13,062 bases of DNA, from NCBI GenBank assembly GCA_937860175.1, contig CALMBJ010000159.1:1-13062 (forward strand), in the 5' to 3' direction. The notes beneath the pieces were generated by a model. That model had not been told where the DNA came from. It searched no databases and was given only the letters and a program-made list of their open reading frames with translations. Made by a program: the position numbers and the translations under genes. This DNA is from an uncultured Actinomycetes bacterium (GTDB taxonomy: Bacteria; Actinomycetota; Actinomycetes; Nanopelagicales; Nanopelagicaceae). This document shows, one piece after another, positions 1 through 7,242 of the stretch. How positions within the stretch are numbered: the stretch's first letter is position 1; the number at the start of each line of letters is the position of its first letter.

Positions 1-1
1 A

Positions 2-154
2 ACCGTTGGTGGTCCATCTACTTATGTACTAGGTGGCGCATTCAACTGCGGTAAGGCACAACCAGGCCAGGTTGCTGCAGTCAGCCATGGCTGCCCAGCT
101 GCGGTGTTCGACAAAGTTAATGTTCTCAATACAGTTGCGGAGGCGAGCAAATGA
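2..154 (+). CDS. tldD: TldD metallopeptidase subunit, C-terminal fragment
   Basis: Only the last 50 codons are in the window, reading in frame 2 to a TGA at 152-154. The translated tail contains GGPSTYVLGGAFNCGKAQPG followed by a VSHGCP stretch, the conserved C-terminal segment of TldD. Family knowledge: TldD is the catalytic subunit (HExxxH zinc site, outside this window) of the TldD/TldE protease, which degrades unfolded peptides and matures some modified peptides in the cytoplasm. The stop overlaps the start of the next gene as ATGA (151-154), so the two subunits are translationally coupled, as expected for partners made in equal amounts. The rest of the gene lies upstream. Confidence 0.85.
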   Translation, partial: TVGGPSTYVLGGAFNCGKAQPGQVAAVSHGCPAAVFDKVNVLNTVAEASK

Positions 155-1533
155 TTTCAGCCCAAGATCTCGTTGAAAAGATTGTTTCCCGTTCTACAAC
201 AGATGACTGCATAGTTGTCGTCCAAGACAGCACCCAAGCAAATCTACGTTGGGCCAGCAGCACGCTGACAACCAATGGCGTGATTACACAACGCAATGTC
301 ACAGTTATTGCATTTGTTGCAGTTGGTGGGTCCATGGCATCTGGTGCAGTTACTCGCACCAATGTTGATGAAGGCGATATCGATGCGATTCTTGCTGAGG
401 CAACAGCTGCTGCAAAGGCGGCAGGTGCGGCAGAGGATTTCGCCCCACTAGCTCGAGATGTTGCATTTGGAAATTGGAGCGCTCCTCATACTCCAACGGG
501 CCCTGAAGTCTTTTCAGGATTTGCGCCTGAACTTGGCGACATGATGCGCCGTTCAAAGGCTGATGCGATTGAACTCTTTGGTTACGCCGAGCACACCCAC
601 CAAACAATTTGGGTTGGCTCAAAGGGTGGAATGAGATTGCGTCACGACTCACCTGTCGGACGTGTTGAAATGACGGGTAAGTCTCATCAGCGATCTCGCT
701 CAACTTGGGATGGGGTTGAAACCCATGATTTCAAGGATGTTTCTGTATCGGCAATCGATGCCAATATCCGCCAACGTTTAACTTGGCAGGAAAAGAAGAT
801 CGATATCCCCGCTGGACGCTACGACACAATTTTTCCTTCAGGATCAATCGCTGATATCTACGTCTACATGATGTGGGTTGCTGGTGGCCGCGATGCGTTT
901 GAAGGTCAAAGTGTGTTTTCAAAGAAGGGTGGCGGTACACGAGTTGGTGAGAAGCTTTCAAATGTAGGGCTACAGCTTTTCAGCACACCAACGCATCCTG
1001 TACTTGCCGGCTCTCCATTTGTTGCGGCATCAACTAGCAGCTCATTTACCTCTGTCTTTGATAACGGTCAAAAGCAATCTCAAGTTGATTGGATTAAGGA
1101 TGGTGTTCTGCAATCTCTAGTTCAGACTCGAGCAAGTGCGAAGTTGACATCACTTCCGTACACACCATTTGGTGACAATTTGATTATGAGTGTTGATGGT
1201 GGAAGTGGAAATCTAGAAGATCTCGTTAAAAAAGTTGATAACGGATTACTTCTTACAACACTTTGGTACATCAGAATGGTTGATCCAAACTCGTTGCTAC
1301 TTACAGGTCTCACACGTGATGGTGTTTATTACGTGAAAAATGGTGAGGTTCAGGGAGCTACTAACAACTTCCGTTGGAATGATTCACCGGTAAGCGCGCT
1401 ATCTCGCATCGCACATGCAGGTGCTACCGAATGGACTCAACCACGCGAATGGGCTGGAGATATGACCAGCATGTCGGTGCCGCCGATGGTAATTAAAGAT
1501 TTCAATATGTCGACTGTGAGCCCGGGTAACTAA
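151..1533 (+). CDS. tldE: TldE/PmbA, non-catalytic partner of TldD
   Basis: The 460-residue protein has the length and overall pattern of PmbA/TldE: an N-terminal alpha/beta domain (about 1-200) and a C-terminal beta-rich domain ending in the GVYYVKNGEVQGATNNFRWN region typical of the family. No HExxxH zinc motif is visible, which fits the family rule that TldE lacks the catalytic site and works in a heterodimer with TldD. The ATG at 151 overlaps the TGA of tldD (ATGA), which fixes the start and implies coupling. The product is predicted to be cytoplasmic, with no signal peptide or membrane segment. Likely role (inference): general peptide turnover, since no ribosomally made peptide precursor gene lies nearby. 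Confidence 0.9.
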   Translation: MISAQDLVEKIVSRSTTDDCIVVVQDSTQANLRWASSTLTTNGVITQRNVTVIAFVAVGGSMASGAVTRTNVDEGDIDAILAEATAAAKAAGAAEDFAPLARDVAFGNWSAPHTPTGPEVFSGFAPELGDMMRRSKADAIELFGYAEHTHQTIWVGSKGGMRLRHDSPVGRVEMTGKSHQRSRSTWDGVETHDFKDVSVSAIDANIRQRLTWQEKKIDIPAGRYDTIFPSGSIADIYVYMMWVAGGRDAFEGQSVFSKKGGGTRVGEKLSNVGLQLFSTPTHPVLAGSPFVAASTSSSFTSVFDNGQKQSQVDWIKDGVLQSLVQTRASAKLTSLPYTPFGDNLIMSVDGGSGNLEDLVKKVDNGLLLTTLWYIRMVDPNSLLLTGLTRDGVYYVKNGEVQGATNNFRWNDSPVSALSRIAHAGATEWTQPREWAGDMTSMSVPPMVIKDFNMSTVSPGN

Positions 1534-1548
1534 ACCCGGACTCACAGT
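1513..1548. terminator. Stem-loop between convergent tldE and terC, probable bidirectional terminator
   Basis: A 15-base left arm (1513-1527) pairs with 1534-1548 with one C/A mismatch around a 6-base loop that contains the tldE stop codon. It sits between two convergent genes, where a shared terminator is expected. There is no clear U-tract on either strand, so it is either a U-poor actinobacterial terminator or a 3'-end stabilising hairpin. Confidence 0.55.
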
Positions 1549-1562
1549 TCAACAATCAGAGA

Positions 1563-2573
1563 TTACTTATCTTCTTCTTTGACGTGCTCGTGAGGCTTGT
1601 CCTCACCTGTAATGCGTCCTGCGTGAGCATGTGCAGAAGGATCCTTCTTGGTCTTAATCAAGCTTGCCACTGTTGAAACAGTCAAGATTATGGCAATTAC
1701 TGCAAGGCTTACCAAGGTTGGAATCTTTGGAACCTCTGCCCAAACCTCGTGCACGTAAGTCATTACCAACTTAACTCCGATAAACATCAAGATGATTGAT
1801 AGACCAAGTGAGAGGTAAACCAACTTATCTAGAAGTCCAGCGAGCAAGAAGTACAGCGCTCGAAGTCCAAGAAGTGCGAATGCGTTAGCAGCAAACACTA
1901 AGAATGGCTCTTGAGTCACACCAAATGTTGCAGGAATCGAGTCCAACGCAAACAGAAGGTCTGTGGATGCAATTGCGATCATCACCAAGAACATTGGCGT
2001 TGCAATGCGCTTTCCGTTCACGCGAGTGAAGATCTTTGACCCGTCGTACTCGTCAGTCATTGCAATGCGCTTTCTAACCAACTTCACAAGCTTGTTGTCT
2101 TCAGGTGAAGGACTCTCATCCCAGTGCTTAAACAGACCAACACCGGTCCAGATCAAGATCGCTCCGAAGATCACAAATGTGAAGCTAAATGCTGCAAGGG
2201 CTGCTGCGCCAACTGCGATGAAGATTGCACGAAGAACAAGTGCAAGGATCACACCGAACATCAGTACGCGCTGGTGGTAAATCGTTGGAACAGCAAACTG
2301 TGCCAAGATGATAATAAATACAAAGAGATTATCTACAGATAGAGATTTCTCGACTAAGTAAGCGGCAAAGTACTCGGTTCCAAATTGTGAACCTGCGGTT
2401 TGCCAGACCCACACACCAAATGCGATAGCAATGCCGATGTAAAAAATCGACCAAATAGCGGCCTCTTTAAACAAGACATCGTGCGGCTTGCGGCTTACCG
2501 TCAGCAGATCGACGACGATCAGCGCCAAAATCGCGCCGACTACGAGCGCCCAAGTTAAGAGCGATACATCCAT
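1563..2573 (-). CDS. terC: TerC-family integral membrane metal (probably Mn2+) exporter
   Basis: A 336-residue protein with about nine hydrophobic segments. It carries the two TerC signatures: EKSLSVDNLFVF (residues 75-86, with Asp81) and STDLLFALDSIPA (203-215, with Asp205 and Asp211), acidic residues in membrane helices that the family conserves. The cytoplasmic loop at about 150-190 is charged. The C-terminal tail (about 314-336) is rich in His and Glu and could bind metal. Family knowledge: TerC/Alx proteins export manganese or metallate secreted enzymes. An AGGTG Shine-Dalgarno lies 5 bases before the ATG. The leader matches the manganese-sensing yybP-ykoY riboswitch, so induction by Mn2+ is likely. 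The older label 'tellurium resistance' is probably not its function here. Confidence 0.92.
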   Translation of the reverse strand: MDVSLLTWALVVGAILALIVVDLLTVSRKPHDVLFKEAAIWSIFYIGIAIAFGVWVWQTAGSQFGTEYFAAYLVEKSLSVDNLFVFIIILAQFAVPTIYHQRVLMFGVILALVLRAIFIAVGAAALAAFSFTFVIFGAILIWTGVGLFKHWDESPSPEDNKLVKLVRKRIAMTDEYDGSKIFTRVNGKRIATPMFLVMIAIASTDLLFALDSIPATFGVTQEPFLVFAANAFALLGLRALYFLLAGLLDKLVYLSLGLSIILMFIGVKLVMTYVHEVWAEVPKIPTLVSLAVIAIILTVSTVASLIKTKKDPSAHAHAGRITGEDKPHEHVKEEDK

Positions 2574-2578
2574 GAATA

Positions 2579-2583
2579 CACCT
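2579..2583 (-). promoter_or_regulatory. Ribosome binding site of terC
   Basis: On the minus strand AGGTG precedes the ATG at 2573 with a 5-base gap. It lies just downstream of the riboswitch expression platform, so ribosome access could be controlled by leader folding. Confidence 0.6.
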
Positions 2584-2588
2584 ATTTT

Positions 2589-2712
2589 CGTTGAAGGGGC
2601 CTGGTGCCAAGGTCTCCCTCAACCGCTAGCTAATTAAAAGCTATGTGGTCGCAGCTCCGGGATATTTCTATCCGTATTGACGAAGATGCCGAACGAGGTA
2701 CTCCCCTTAACG
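2589..2712 (-). promoter_or_regulatory. yybP-ykoY-type manganese riboswitch in the terC leader
   Basis: Read on the minus strand, the leader carries the family landmarks in order: AAGGGGAGUA (2708-2699), CGUCAAUACG (about 2682-2673) and GAGACCUUGG (2616-2607). UUAAGG (2710-2705) can pair with CCUUGG (2612-2607), giving the closing stem expected for this aptamer. The same 5' bases can instead pair with a downstream CCCCUU plus CAACG (2599-2589), a ready-made alternative fold next to the Shine-Dalgarno. No U-tract follows, so translational control is more likely than termination. The gene downstream is TerC, a usual regulon member of this riboswitch class. Matching to the class was done from memory of its conserved elements, not by a covariance search. 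Confidence 0.8.
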
Positions 2713-2719
2713 TGGGCAA

Positions 2720-2748
2720 ATACTAGGTTGAGAGAAAACTGAGTGCAA
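2720..2748 (-). promoter_or_regulatory. Promoter of the terC riboswitch transcript
   Basis: On the minus strand TTGCAC (2748-2743) and TAGTAT (2725-2720) are separated by exactly 17 bases. The expected start, at about 2713, lies a few bases before the first riboswitch element, so promoter and aptamer fit together. Confidence 0.6.
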
Positions 2749-2814
2749 ATTGAACACGGCTTTCACCCCCGTTTCCATCTTGTGATTATCCTGTGAATAG
2801 GCCACAGTTCATGA

Positions 2815-4395
2815 ATGCAAACAGGTAGAAGTGTTGTTTACGCCCGAAATGGTGGAGCTGCGGCAAGCCAGCCCTTGGCGGTAACGGCAGCGATCAACAT
2901 CCTCAATAAGGGTGGCTCATTTATTGATGCTGCAATCTCACTGAGCGCTGTTATCTGCGTCGTTGAACCCGGTGCATCTCACTTAGGCGGTGATGCGTTT
3001 TTAGTTACACACCATGCGTCAAGCAAAACCAACTTGGCCTTCAATGGCAGCGGTGAAGGTTCTCATGCGGCAACACCAGCAAACTATAAAGATGGAATTC
3101 CGATGCATGGTTATAAATCAGGAACTGTTCCTGGTTTAGTTTCAACCTGGTTTGAGGCGCATGAGCGTTATGGAAAGCTGCCTATGGCAACTTTGCTGGA
3201 GCAAGCGATTGATTATGCTGAAAATGGTTTTCCAGCAAACACCGGTTTTGTTCGCAGAATTGCTGGGCACCTTAAGTTGGCACCGCAGACACAGCTTTTT
3301 AAGGATATGGGAATTGATGTCAACCTCAAGGTTGGCGATTTAGTTGTTCAAAAAGAGTTAGCACGATCATTGCGTGAAATTGCAGCTGGTGGACGAACAG
3401 CATTTTATGAAGGTCGCATAGCTCAGCAATTAATTGCAGGATCTGATGGTTGGTTCAGCGCCGAAGATCTTAAGAATCACACAACGCGAGTACTGGCCCC
3501 ACTTTCCGTGAAATACCGTGACTTAACTGTTTACGGACAGCCGCCTCCAACGCAGGGAATGATCCTGATGGAAGAGCTCTTGATCAACGAAAGATTTGAT
3601 ATTGCCTCCCTTTCAGAGGCGGATCGAATCCACGTGGGGGTTGAGTCAAAGAAGATTGGGTTTGCTGATCGCAATGCGATTCTTGGAGATCCAGAGTTCA
3701 TCGCCGTTAATACGGAAAAGATTCTCTCGAAGACGCATATTGATCAACGAGTAGCGCAGCTCGCAATGGATGCTGCAGGTAGCGATATTGCACCTGTTAG
3801 TGAAGGTAGCGATACAACCTACTTTTTGGTGGCAGATTCTGAGGGCAATGCGGTCTCATGGATTCAATCGGTGTTCCACGGCTTTGGTAGCTCATGGGTA
3901 ATTCCAGAAACCGGAATCATTTTGAATAATCGACTCACTGGATTTTCTTTAGACCCTCAATCACCAAACATCATCGCTCCTGGTAAGCGCCCAGCACATA
4001 CCTTGAACGCCTTTACTGCGGTGCATCCAGATGGTTCTTTGTATCTTGTCGGAGGAACTCCGGGTGCAAATATTCAGGTGCAGAGTAATTTGCAGTTAAT
4101 AGTTAACATGATTGACTTGAAGATGAATGTGCAAGAGGCAACAGAGGCTCCACGTTGGCAACATCTCAACGCTCCAGGACAGAGCTCAGAGGATGAAAAG
4201 GGTGCGGGAGTTCTTGAAATAGAGAACCGAGTCTCTGCTGAAGTTCTAGAACAGCTACGTGCAAAGGGTCATGATGTTCGTCCGCTAACTGCTTGGGGAC
4301 ATGGCTCATCGGTTCAAATGATGGAGGTTCTCTCTAATGGAACCTTCGCATTTGGGTCAGACCCACGGTGCGAAGGCCACGCTGCAGGAATTTAG
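2815..4395 (+). CDS. Gamma-glutamyltransferase-like Ntn hydrolase
   Basis: The 526-residue protein has the GGT family plan. An N-terminal large-subunit part (1 to about 333) has the VVEPGASHLGGDAFLV motif. Then comes a DTTYFLVAD segment in which Thr334 is the expected nucleophile exposed by autocleavage, followed by a small-subunit part with APGKRP (388-393) and GGTPGAN. Classical GGTs have a Ser-Ser pair after KRP; here the segment reads AHTLN (394-398), as in GGT-like acylases and amidohydrolases. The true substrate (glutathione, gamma-glutamyl peptides or another amide) is therefore open. No signal peptide is seen, so it is probably cytoplasmic. The start at ATG 2815 has no good Shine-Dalgarno; an upstream ATG at 2811 is in another frame. 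It converges with gabT, 15 bases away. Confidence 0.87.
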   Translation: MQTGRSVVYARNGGAAASQPLAVTAAINILNKGGSFIDAAISLSAVICVVEPGASHLGGDAFLVTHHASSKTNLAFNGSGEGSHAATPANYKDGIPMHGYKSGTVPGLVSTWFEAHERYGKLPMATLLEQAIDYAENGFPANTGFVRRIAGHLKLAPQTQLFKDMGIDVNLKVGDLVVQKELARSLREIAAGGRTAFYEGRIAQQLIAGSDGWFSAEDLKNHTTRVLAPLSVKYRDLTVYGQPPPTQGMILMEELLINERFDIASLSEADRIHVGVESKKIGFADRNAILGDPEFIAVNTEKILSKTHIDQRVAQLAMDAAGSDIAPVSEGSDTTYFLVADSEGNAVSWIQSVFHGFGSSWVIPETGIILNNRLTGFSLDPQSPNIIAPGKRPAHTLNAFTAVHPDGSLYLVGGTPGANIQVQSNLQLIVNMIDLKMNVQEATEAPRWQHLNAPGQSSEDEKGAGVLEIENRVSAEVLEQLRAKGHDVRPLTAWGHGSSVQMMEVLSNGTFAFGSDPRCEGHAAGI

Positions 4396-4410
4396 AGCGA
4401 AGGCTAGTTT

Positions 4411-5751
4411 TTAGAGAGAAGCTAGCGCTTCATCAAGAACGCTTAACGCATCCTTGAGAAGTTCATCTGTAATAACAATTGGTGGCAGGAAGCGAACAAC
4501 ATTTGAGTATGTTCCTGCTGTCAAAATTAGAACACCCTTGCTCTGACAGTACTTAACAACTGCGTTCATCGCCGCTGTGTTTGGAGTCTTTGTACCTGGC
4601 TCAACAAGCTCAATCGCTTGCATCGCACCACGGCCACGAACCTCACCAATTACAGGGTACTTGGCTTGCATTGCGCGAAGGGCATCGCCGAGAATTTGGC
4701 CAACGTGGTTTGCGCGTGCAACAAGGTTTTCTTCTTCAATGGTTTCCATCGCACCTAATGCTGCGGCACAAGCGATTGGATTACCGCCGTAAGTTCCACC
4801 TAAGCCTGAAACATGAACAGAATCCATGATCTCTGCGCGAGCTGTGACACCTGCAAGTGGCAAGCCGCCGGCAATTCCCTTGGCTGTCACAATCATGTCT
4901 GGTACAACATTTTCATGCTCAACGGCAAACAAGTTTCCGGTACGAGCAAATCCGGTCTGCACCTCATCTGCGATAAAGATGATTCCATTATCGGTTGAGT
5001 ACTTAGAAAGGGCTGGCAAGAATCCCTTTGGTGGAACAACAAATCCACCTTCGCCTTGAATTGGTTCGATCAAGATCGCTGCAACGTTATGCGCGCCAAT
5101 CTCCTTTTCAATCTTGTGTGTAATCATTTCAATTGCATCTTCAGTGATCGTTGCTTGATCGCCCACCCAGTGGAATGCATAAGGCATCGGCATGCGATAA
5201 ACCTCGGGAGCAAATGGACCAAAGCCTTCTTTGTATGGCATGTTCTTTGCGGTTAACGCCATAGTGAGGTTTGTACGACCGTGGTAACCATGTTCAAAAA
5301 CAACAATTGCCTGACGCTTTGTGTAGTGACGAGCAATCTTGACCGCATTTTCTACAGCCTCTGCACCTGAGTTAACAAGTAAAGACTTCTTCTTAAATGT
5401 TCCAGGTGTCAATGCGTTGAGCTTTTCGCAAACTTCGATGTAGCCCATGTATGGAGCTACAGTGAAGCAGGTATGTGTAAATGCTTGAACCTGATCAATG
5501 ACGCGATCGACAACTCGTTGTGCAGCGTTACCAACGTTGGTAACTCCGATACCTGAACCAAGATCAATAATCTGGTTGCCATCGATATCCAAAAGAATCG
5601 CATCACTTGCCCGCTCGATGACTACCGGAATTGCCATTCCTAGTCCCCCAGATGTCGCCTCACTGCGGCGCTGTAGCGCCTCGAGAGATTTTGGTCCCGG
5701 AATAGCGGTAACCAACCGACGCTCTTGAGTCAATGCGGTAAGTGTTGTCAT
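4411..5751 (-). CDS. gabT: 4-aminobutyrate aminotransferase (class III PLP enzyme)
   Basis: A full-length 446-residue class III aminotransferase. The family marks are NSGAEAVENAVKIAR (about 127-141, cofactor phosphate contact), FEHGYHGRT (152-160), FIADEVQTGFARTG (259-272; Asp262 contacts the pyridine nitrogen) and TAKGIAGGLP (289-298), where Lys291 is the Schiff-base lysine. The overall pattern matches GabT, which converts GABA and 2-oxoglutarate to succinate semialdehyde and glutamate; related omega-amino acid or 5-aminovalerate use cannot be excluded. It is divergent from the decarboxylase at 5808 with a 56-base gap, suggesting joint control. A TAGACT box 6 bases before the ATG implies a leaderless mRNA. 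No succinate-semialdehyde dehydrogenase gene is adjacent. Confidence 0.9.
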   Translation of the reverse strand: MTTLTALTQERRLVTAIPGPKSLEALQRRSEATSGGLGMAIPVVIERASDAILLDIDGNQIIDLGSGIGVTNVGNAAQRVVDRVIDQVQAFTHTCFTVAPYMGYIEVCEKLNALTPGTFKKKSLLVNSGAEAVENAVKIARHYTKRQAIVVFEHGYHGRTNLTMALTAKNMPYKEGFGPFAPEVYRMPMPYAFHWVGDQATITEDAIEMITHKIEKEIGAHNVAAILIEPIQGEGGFVVPPKGFLPALSKYSTDNGIIFIADEVQTGFARTGNLFAVEHENVVPDMIVTAKGIAGGLPLAGVTARAEIMDSVHVSGLGGTYGGNPIACAAALGAMETIEEENLVARANHVGQILGDALRAMQAKYPVIGEVRGRGAMQAIELVEPGTKTPNTAAMNAVVKYCQSKGVLILTAGTYSNVVRFLPPIVITDELLKDALSVLDEALASL

Positions 5752-5757
5752 GGGTAA

Positions 5758-5763
5758 AGTCTA
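5758..5763 (-). promoter_or_regulatory. -10 box of gabT, leaderless geometry
   Basis: TAGACT on the minus strand ends 6 bases before the gabT ATG, placing the transcript start at or next to the A of the start codon. No Shine-Dalgarno is present. No convincing -35 was found. Confidence 0.5.
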
Positions 5764-5804
5764 AGCCATCATTTCGTACTGGCGAGCCGAGAAGTTAGGC
5801 TTAG
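5761..5804. repeat. 7-bp inverted repeat in the gabT/decarboxylase divergent promoter
   Basis: CTAAGCC (5761-5767) and GGCTTAG (5798-5804) are perfect reverse complements 30 bases apart, each overlapping or touching the -10 box of one of the two divergent genes. It may be a shared operator, or simply mirror copies of similar promoter boxes. Confidence 0.4.
5796..5801 (+). promoter_or_regulatory. -10 box of the decarboxylase gene, leaderless geometry
   Basis: TAGGCT ends 6 bases before the ATG at 5808. The AGGAG at 5803-5807 touches the ATG with no spacing and so cannot act as a normal Shine-Dalgarno for this start. A leaderless transcript is therefore the simplest reading. Confidence 0.45.
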
Positions 5805-5807
5805 GAG

Positions 5808-7241
5808 ATGAACACACGGTTAAGAGATAGCGCACCTCTGCTTGATGCATATCTGTCATATTTCGAAACCCAGCGCACAGCTTTCACAATTCCCGGTCAC
5901 AAACAGAAAGCACATCGCCTAGATCAGGGGCTAGGTGCGGTAGTTGATTCAGATACTCCGCTTTACGGTGGGCTTGATGAGATAAAACTTACTGAGGGAA
6001 CCCTTAAGAAAGCTGAAGAGTTAGCGGCATCACTATGGGGCGCCGATTACGCGCGTTTTTCAACTGGTGGTTCAACACATGCCAATCAAGCAATTATTTT
6101 GGCGCTAGGTAAACCAGGTGACAAGGTAGCAATCACCCGCACCGCTCACCGATCAGTTTTAAGTGCGCTAGTGCTTACAGGTTTAGAACCAATCTGGTTA
6201 ACGCCAGAGATCGATGAAGCCACTGGCGTTCCAACAGGGATTCCGGTTTCAGAGCTTGAAAGAGTTTTGGATCAAAAACCGATTGCGTTGTTGCTAACAG
6301 AACCCGGATATCTGGGAACGATCTCTGAACTACCCGCCCTAATTTCAAAGGCTCATGAGAATTCAATACCGGTAATCATTGATGCCGCGTGGGGCGGACA
6401 CTTTGGCTTTAATGCAGACATACCGCAACATGTGATGCAGTTGGGTGCAGATGCATTGATTACCAGTGTTCACAAAGCCCTACCTGGATATAGCGCATCA
6501 GCGTTGTTGTTGGCCCAAGGTAAATTCTTAAACCTTGCACGCATTGAACAAAGTTTTGAAACAACTCACACCACTTCACCTGCAGGTGCTCCACTTGCCT
6601 CTATTGATGGCTGCAGGGCTCTGCTGCAAACTCGTGGTGAGCAATTAACCGGTGATCTGCTCAAGTATGTAGTTGATTTTAAGAGCCAGGTTCAATCACA
6701 TTTTGAAGTACCAATCTTTTTGAACCCAGAGCAGTTTGCACCCGGGCGATTTGATCCAGTCAAGCTTGTTTTGCGCGCAAATCTCCTGGGGTTATCTGGA
6801 GTAGATGTAGAAAAGGCGCTTCAGGAAGTAAATATCCGAGTTGAAATGGCAGATCGCGACACGATCGTATTTCTTGCAACACTTGCAGATAACGCTGATG
6901 ACTTCAACGCTTTGGCCGCGGCCTTAATTCCGATTTTGAAAACTCTGCAAGGTGCTCCGAGAGCCACCCAGACATCACTTAGCTGGTCAATTGTTCCAAC
7001 TGTTGCGGTATCAATGCGAGATGCTTACTTTGCAGAGACAGAGTACATAACAGCGCAAAAAGCGATCGGACGAGTAAGTGCTGATCTCATTGCACCTTAT
7101 CCCCCAGGTGTTGCCGTTGTTGCACCTGGAGAAGTACTGACAGAGGCGATCATCAATGGTTTAGCAACTACTCAAAAGGCCGGAGTTCGTATCGCTTACG
7201 CAAGTGACCCAACTCTTGCCACCTATCGCGTTATTAAGTAA
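5808..7241 (+). CDS. Orn/Lys/Arg decarboxylase, fold type I PLP enzyme
   Basis: A 477-residue protein that begins with the family's FTIPGHKQ motif (26-33). It continues with STGGSTHANQA (85-95), RTAHRSV (111-117), VIIDAAWGGHFG (189-200; Asp192 is the expected cofactor-nitrogen contact) and TSVHKALPGYSA (219-230), where Lys223 should bind PLP. The C-terminal domain has PYPPGVAVVAPGE near the end. The length is that of the short Gram-positive SpeA/Cad group, without the extra N-terminal wing domain of the large E. coli inducible enzymes. Substrate (arginine, lysine or ornithine) cannot be told by eye. Product amines could feed a GABA or 5-aminovalerate route that uses the divergent gabT, which is inference. 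The stop lies one base from the stop of the convergent gene at 7243. Confidence 0.88.
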   Translation: MNTRLRDSAPLLDAYLSYFETQRTAFTIPGHKQKAHRLDQGLGAVVDSDTPLYGGLDEIKLTEGTLKKAEELAASLWGADYARFSTGGSTHANQAIILALGKPGDKVAITRTAHRSVLSALVLTGLEPIWLTPEIDEATGVPTGIPVSELERVLDQKPIALLLTEPGYLGTISELPALISKAHENSIPVIIDAAWGGHFGFNADIPQHVMQLGADALITSVHKALPGYSASALLLAQGKFLNLARIEQSFETTHTTSPAGAPLASIDGCRALLQTRGEQLTGDLLKYVVDFKSQVQSHFEVPIFLNPEQFAPGRFDPVKLVLRANLLGLSGVDVEKALQEVNIRVEMADRDTIVFLATLADNADDFNALAAALIPILKTLQGAPRATQTSLSWSIVPTVAVSMRDAYFAETEYITAQKAIGRVSADLIAPYPPGVAVVAPGEVLTEAIINGLATTQKAGVRIAYASDPTLATYRVIK

Positions 7242-7242
7242 A

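Noticed and set aside
350..703. A 117-residue minus-strand frame inside tldE
   Set aside because: It has no recognisable motif or start signals and lies wholly within a well-supported gene.
4395..4429. Possible GCTAG/CTAGC hairpin between ggt-like gene and gabT as a terminator
   Set aside because: The stem is only 5 bp with a 14-base loop, extendable only through bulges, and lies partly in the gabT coding region.
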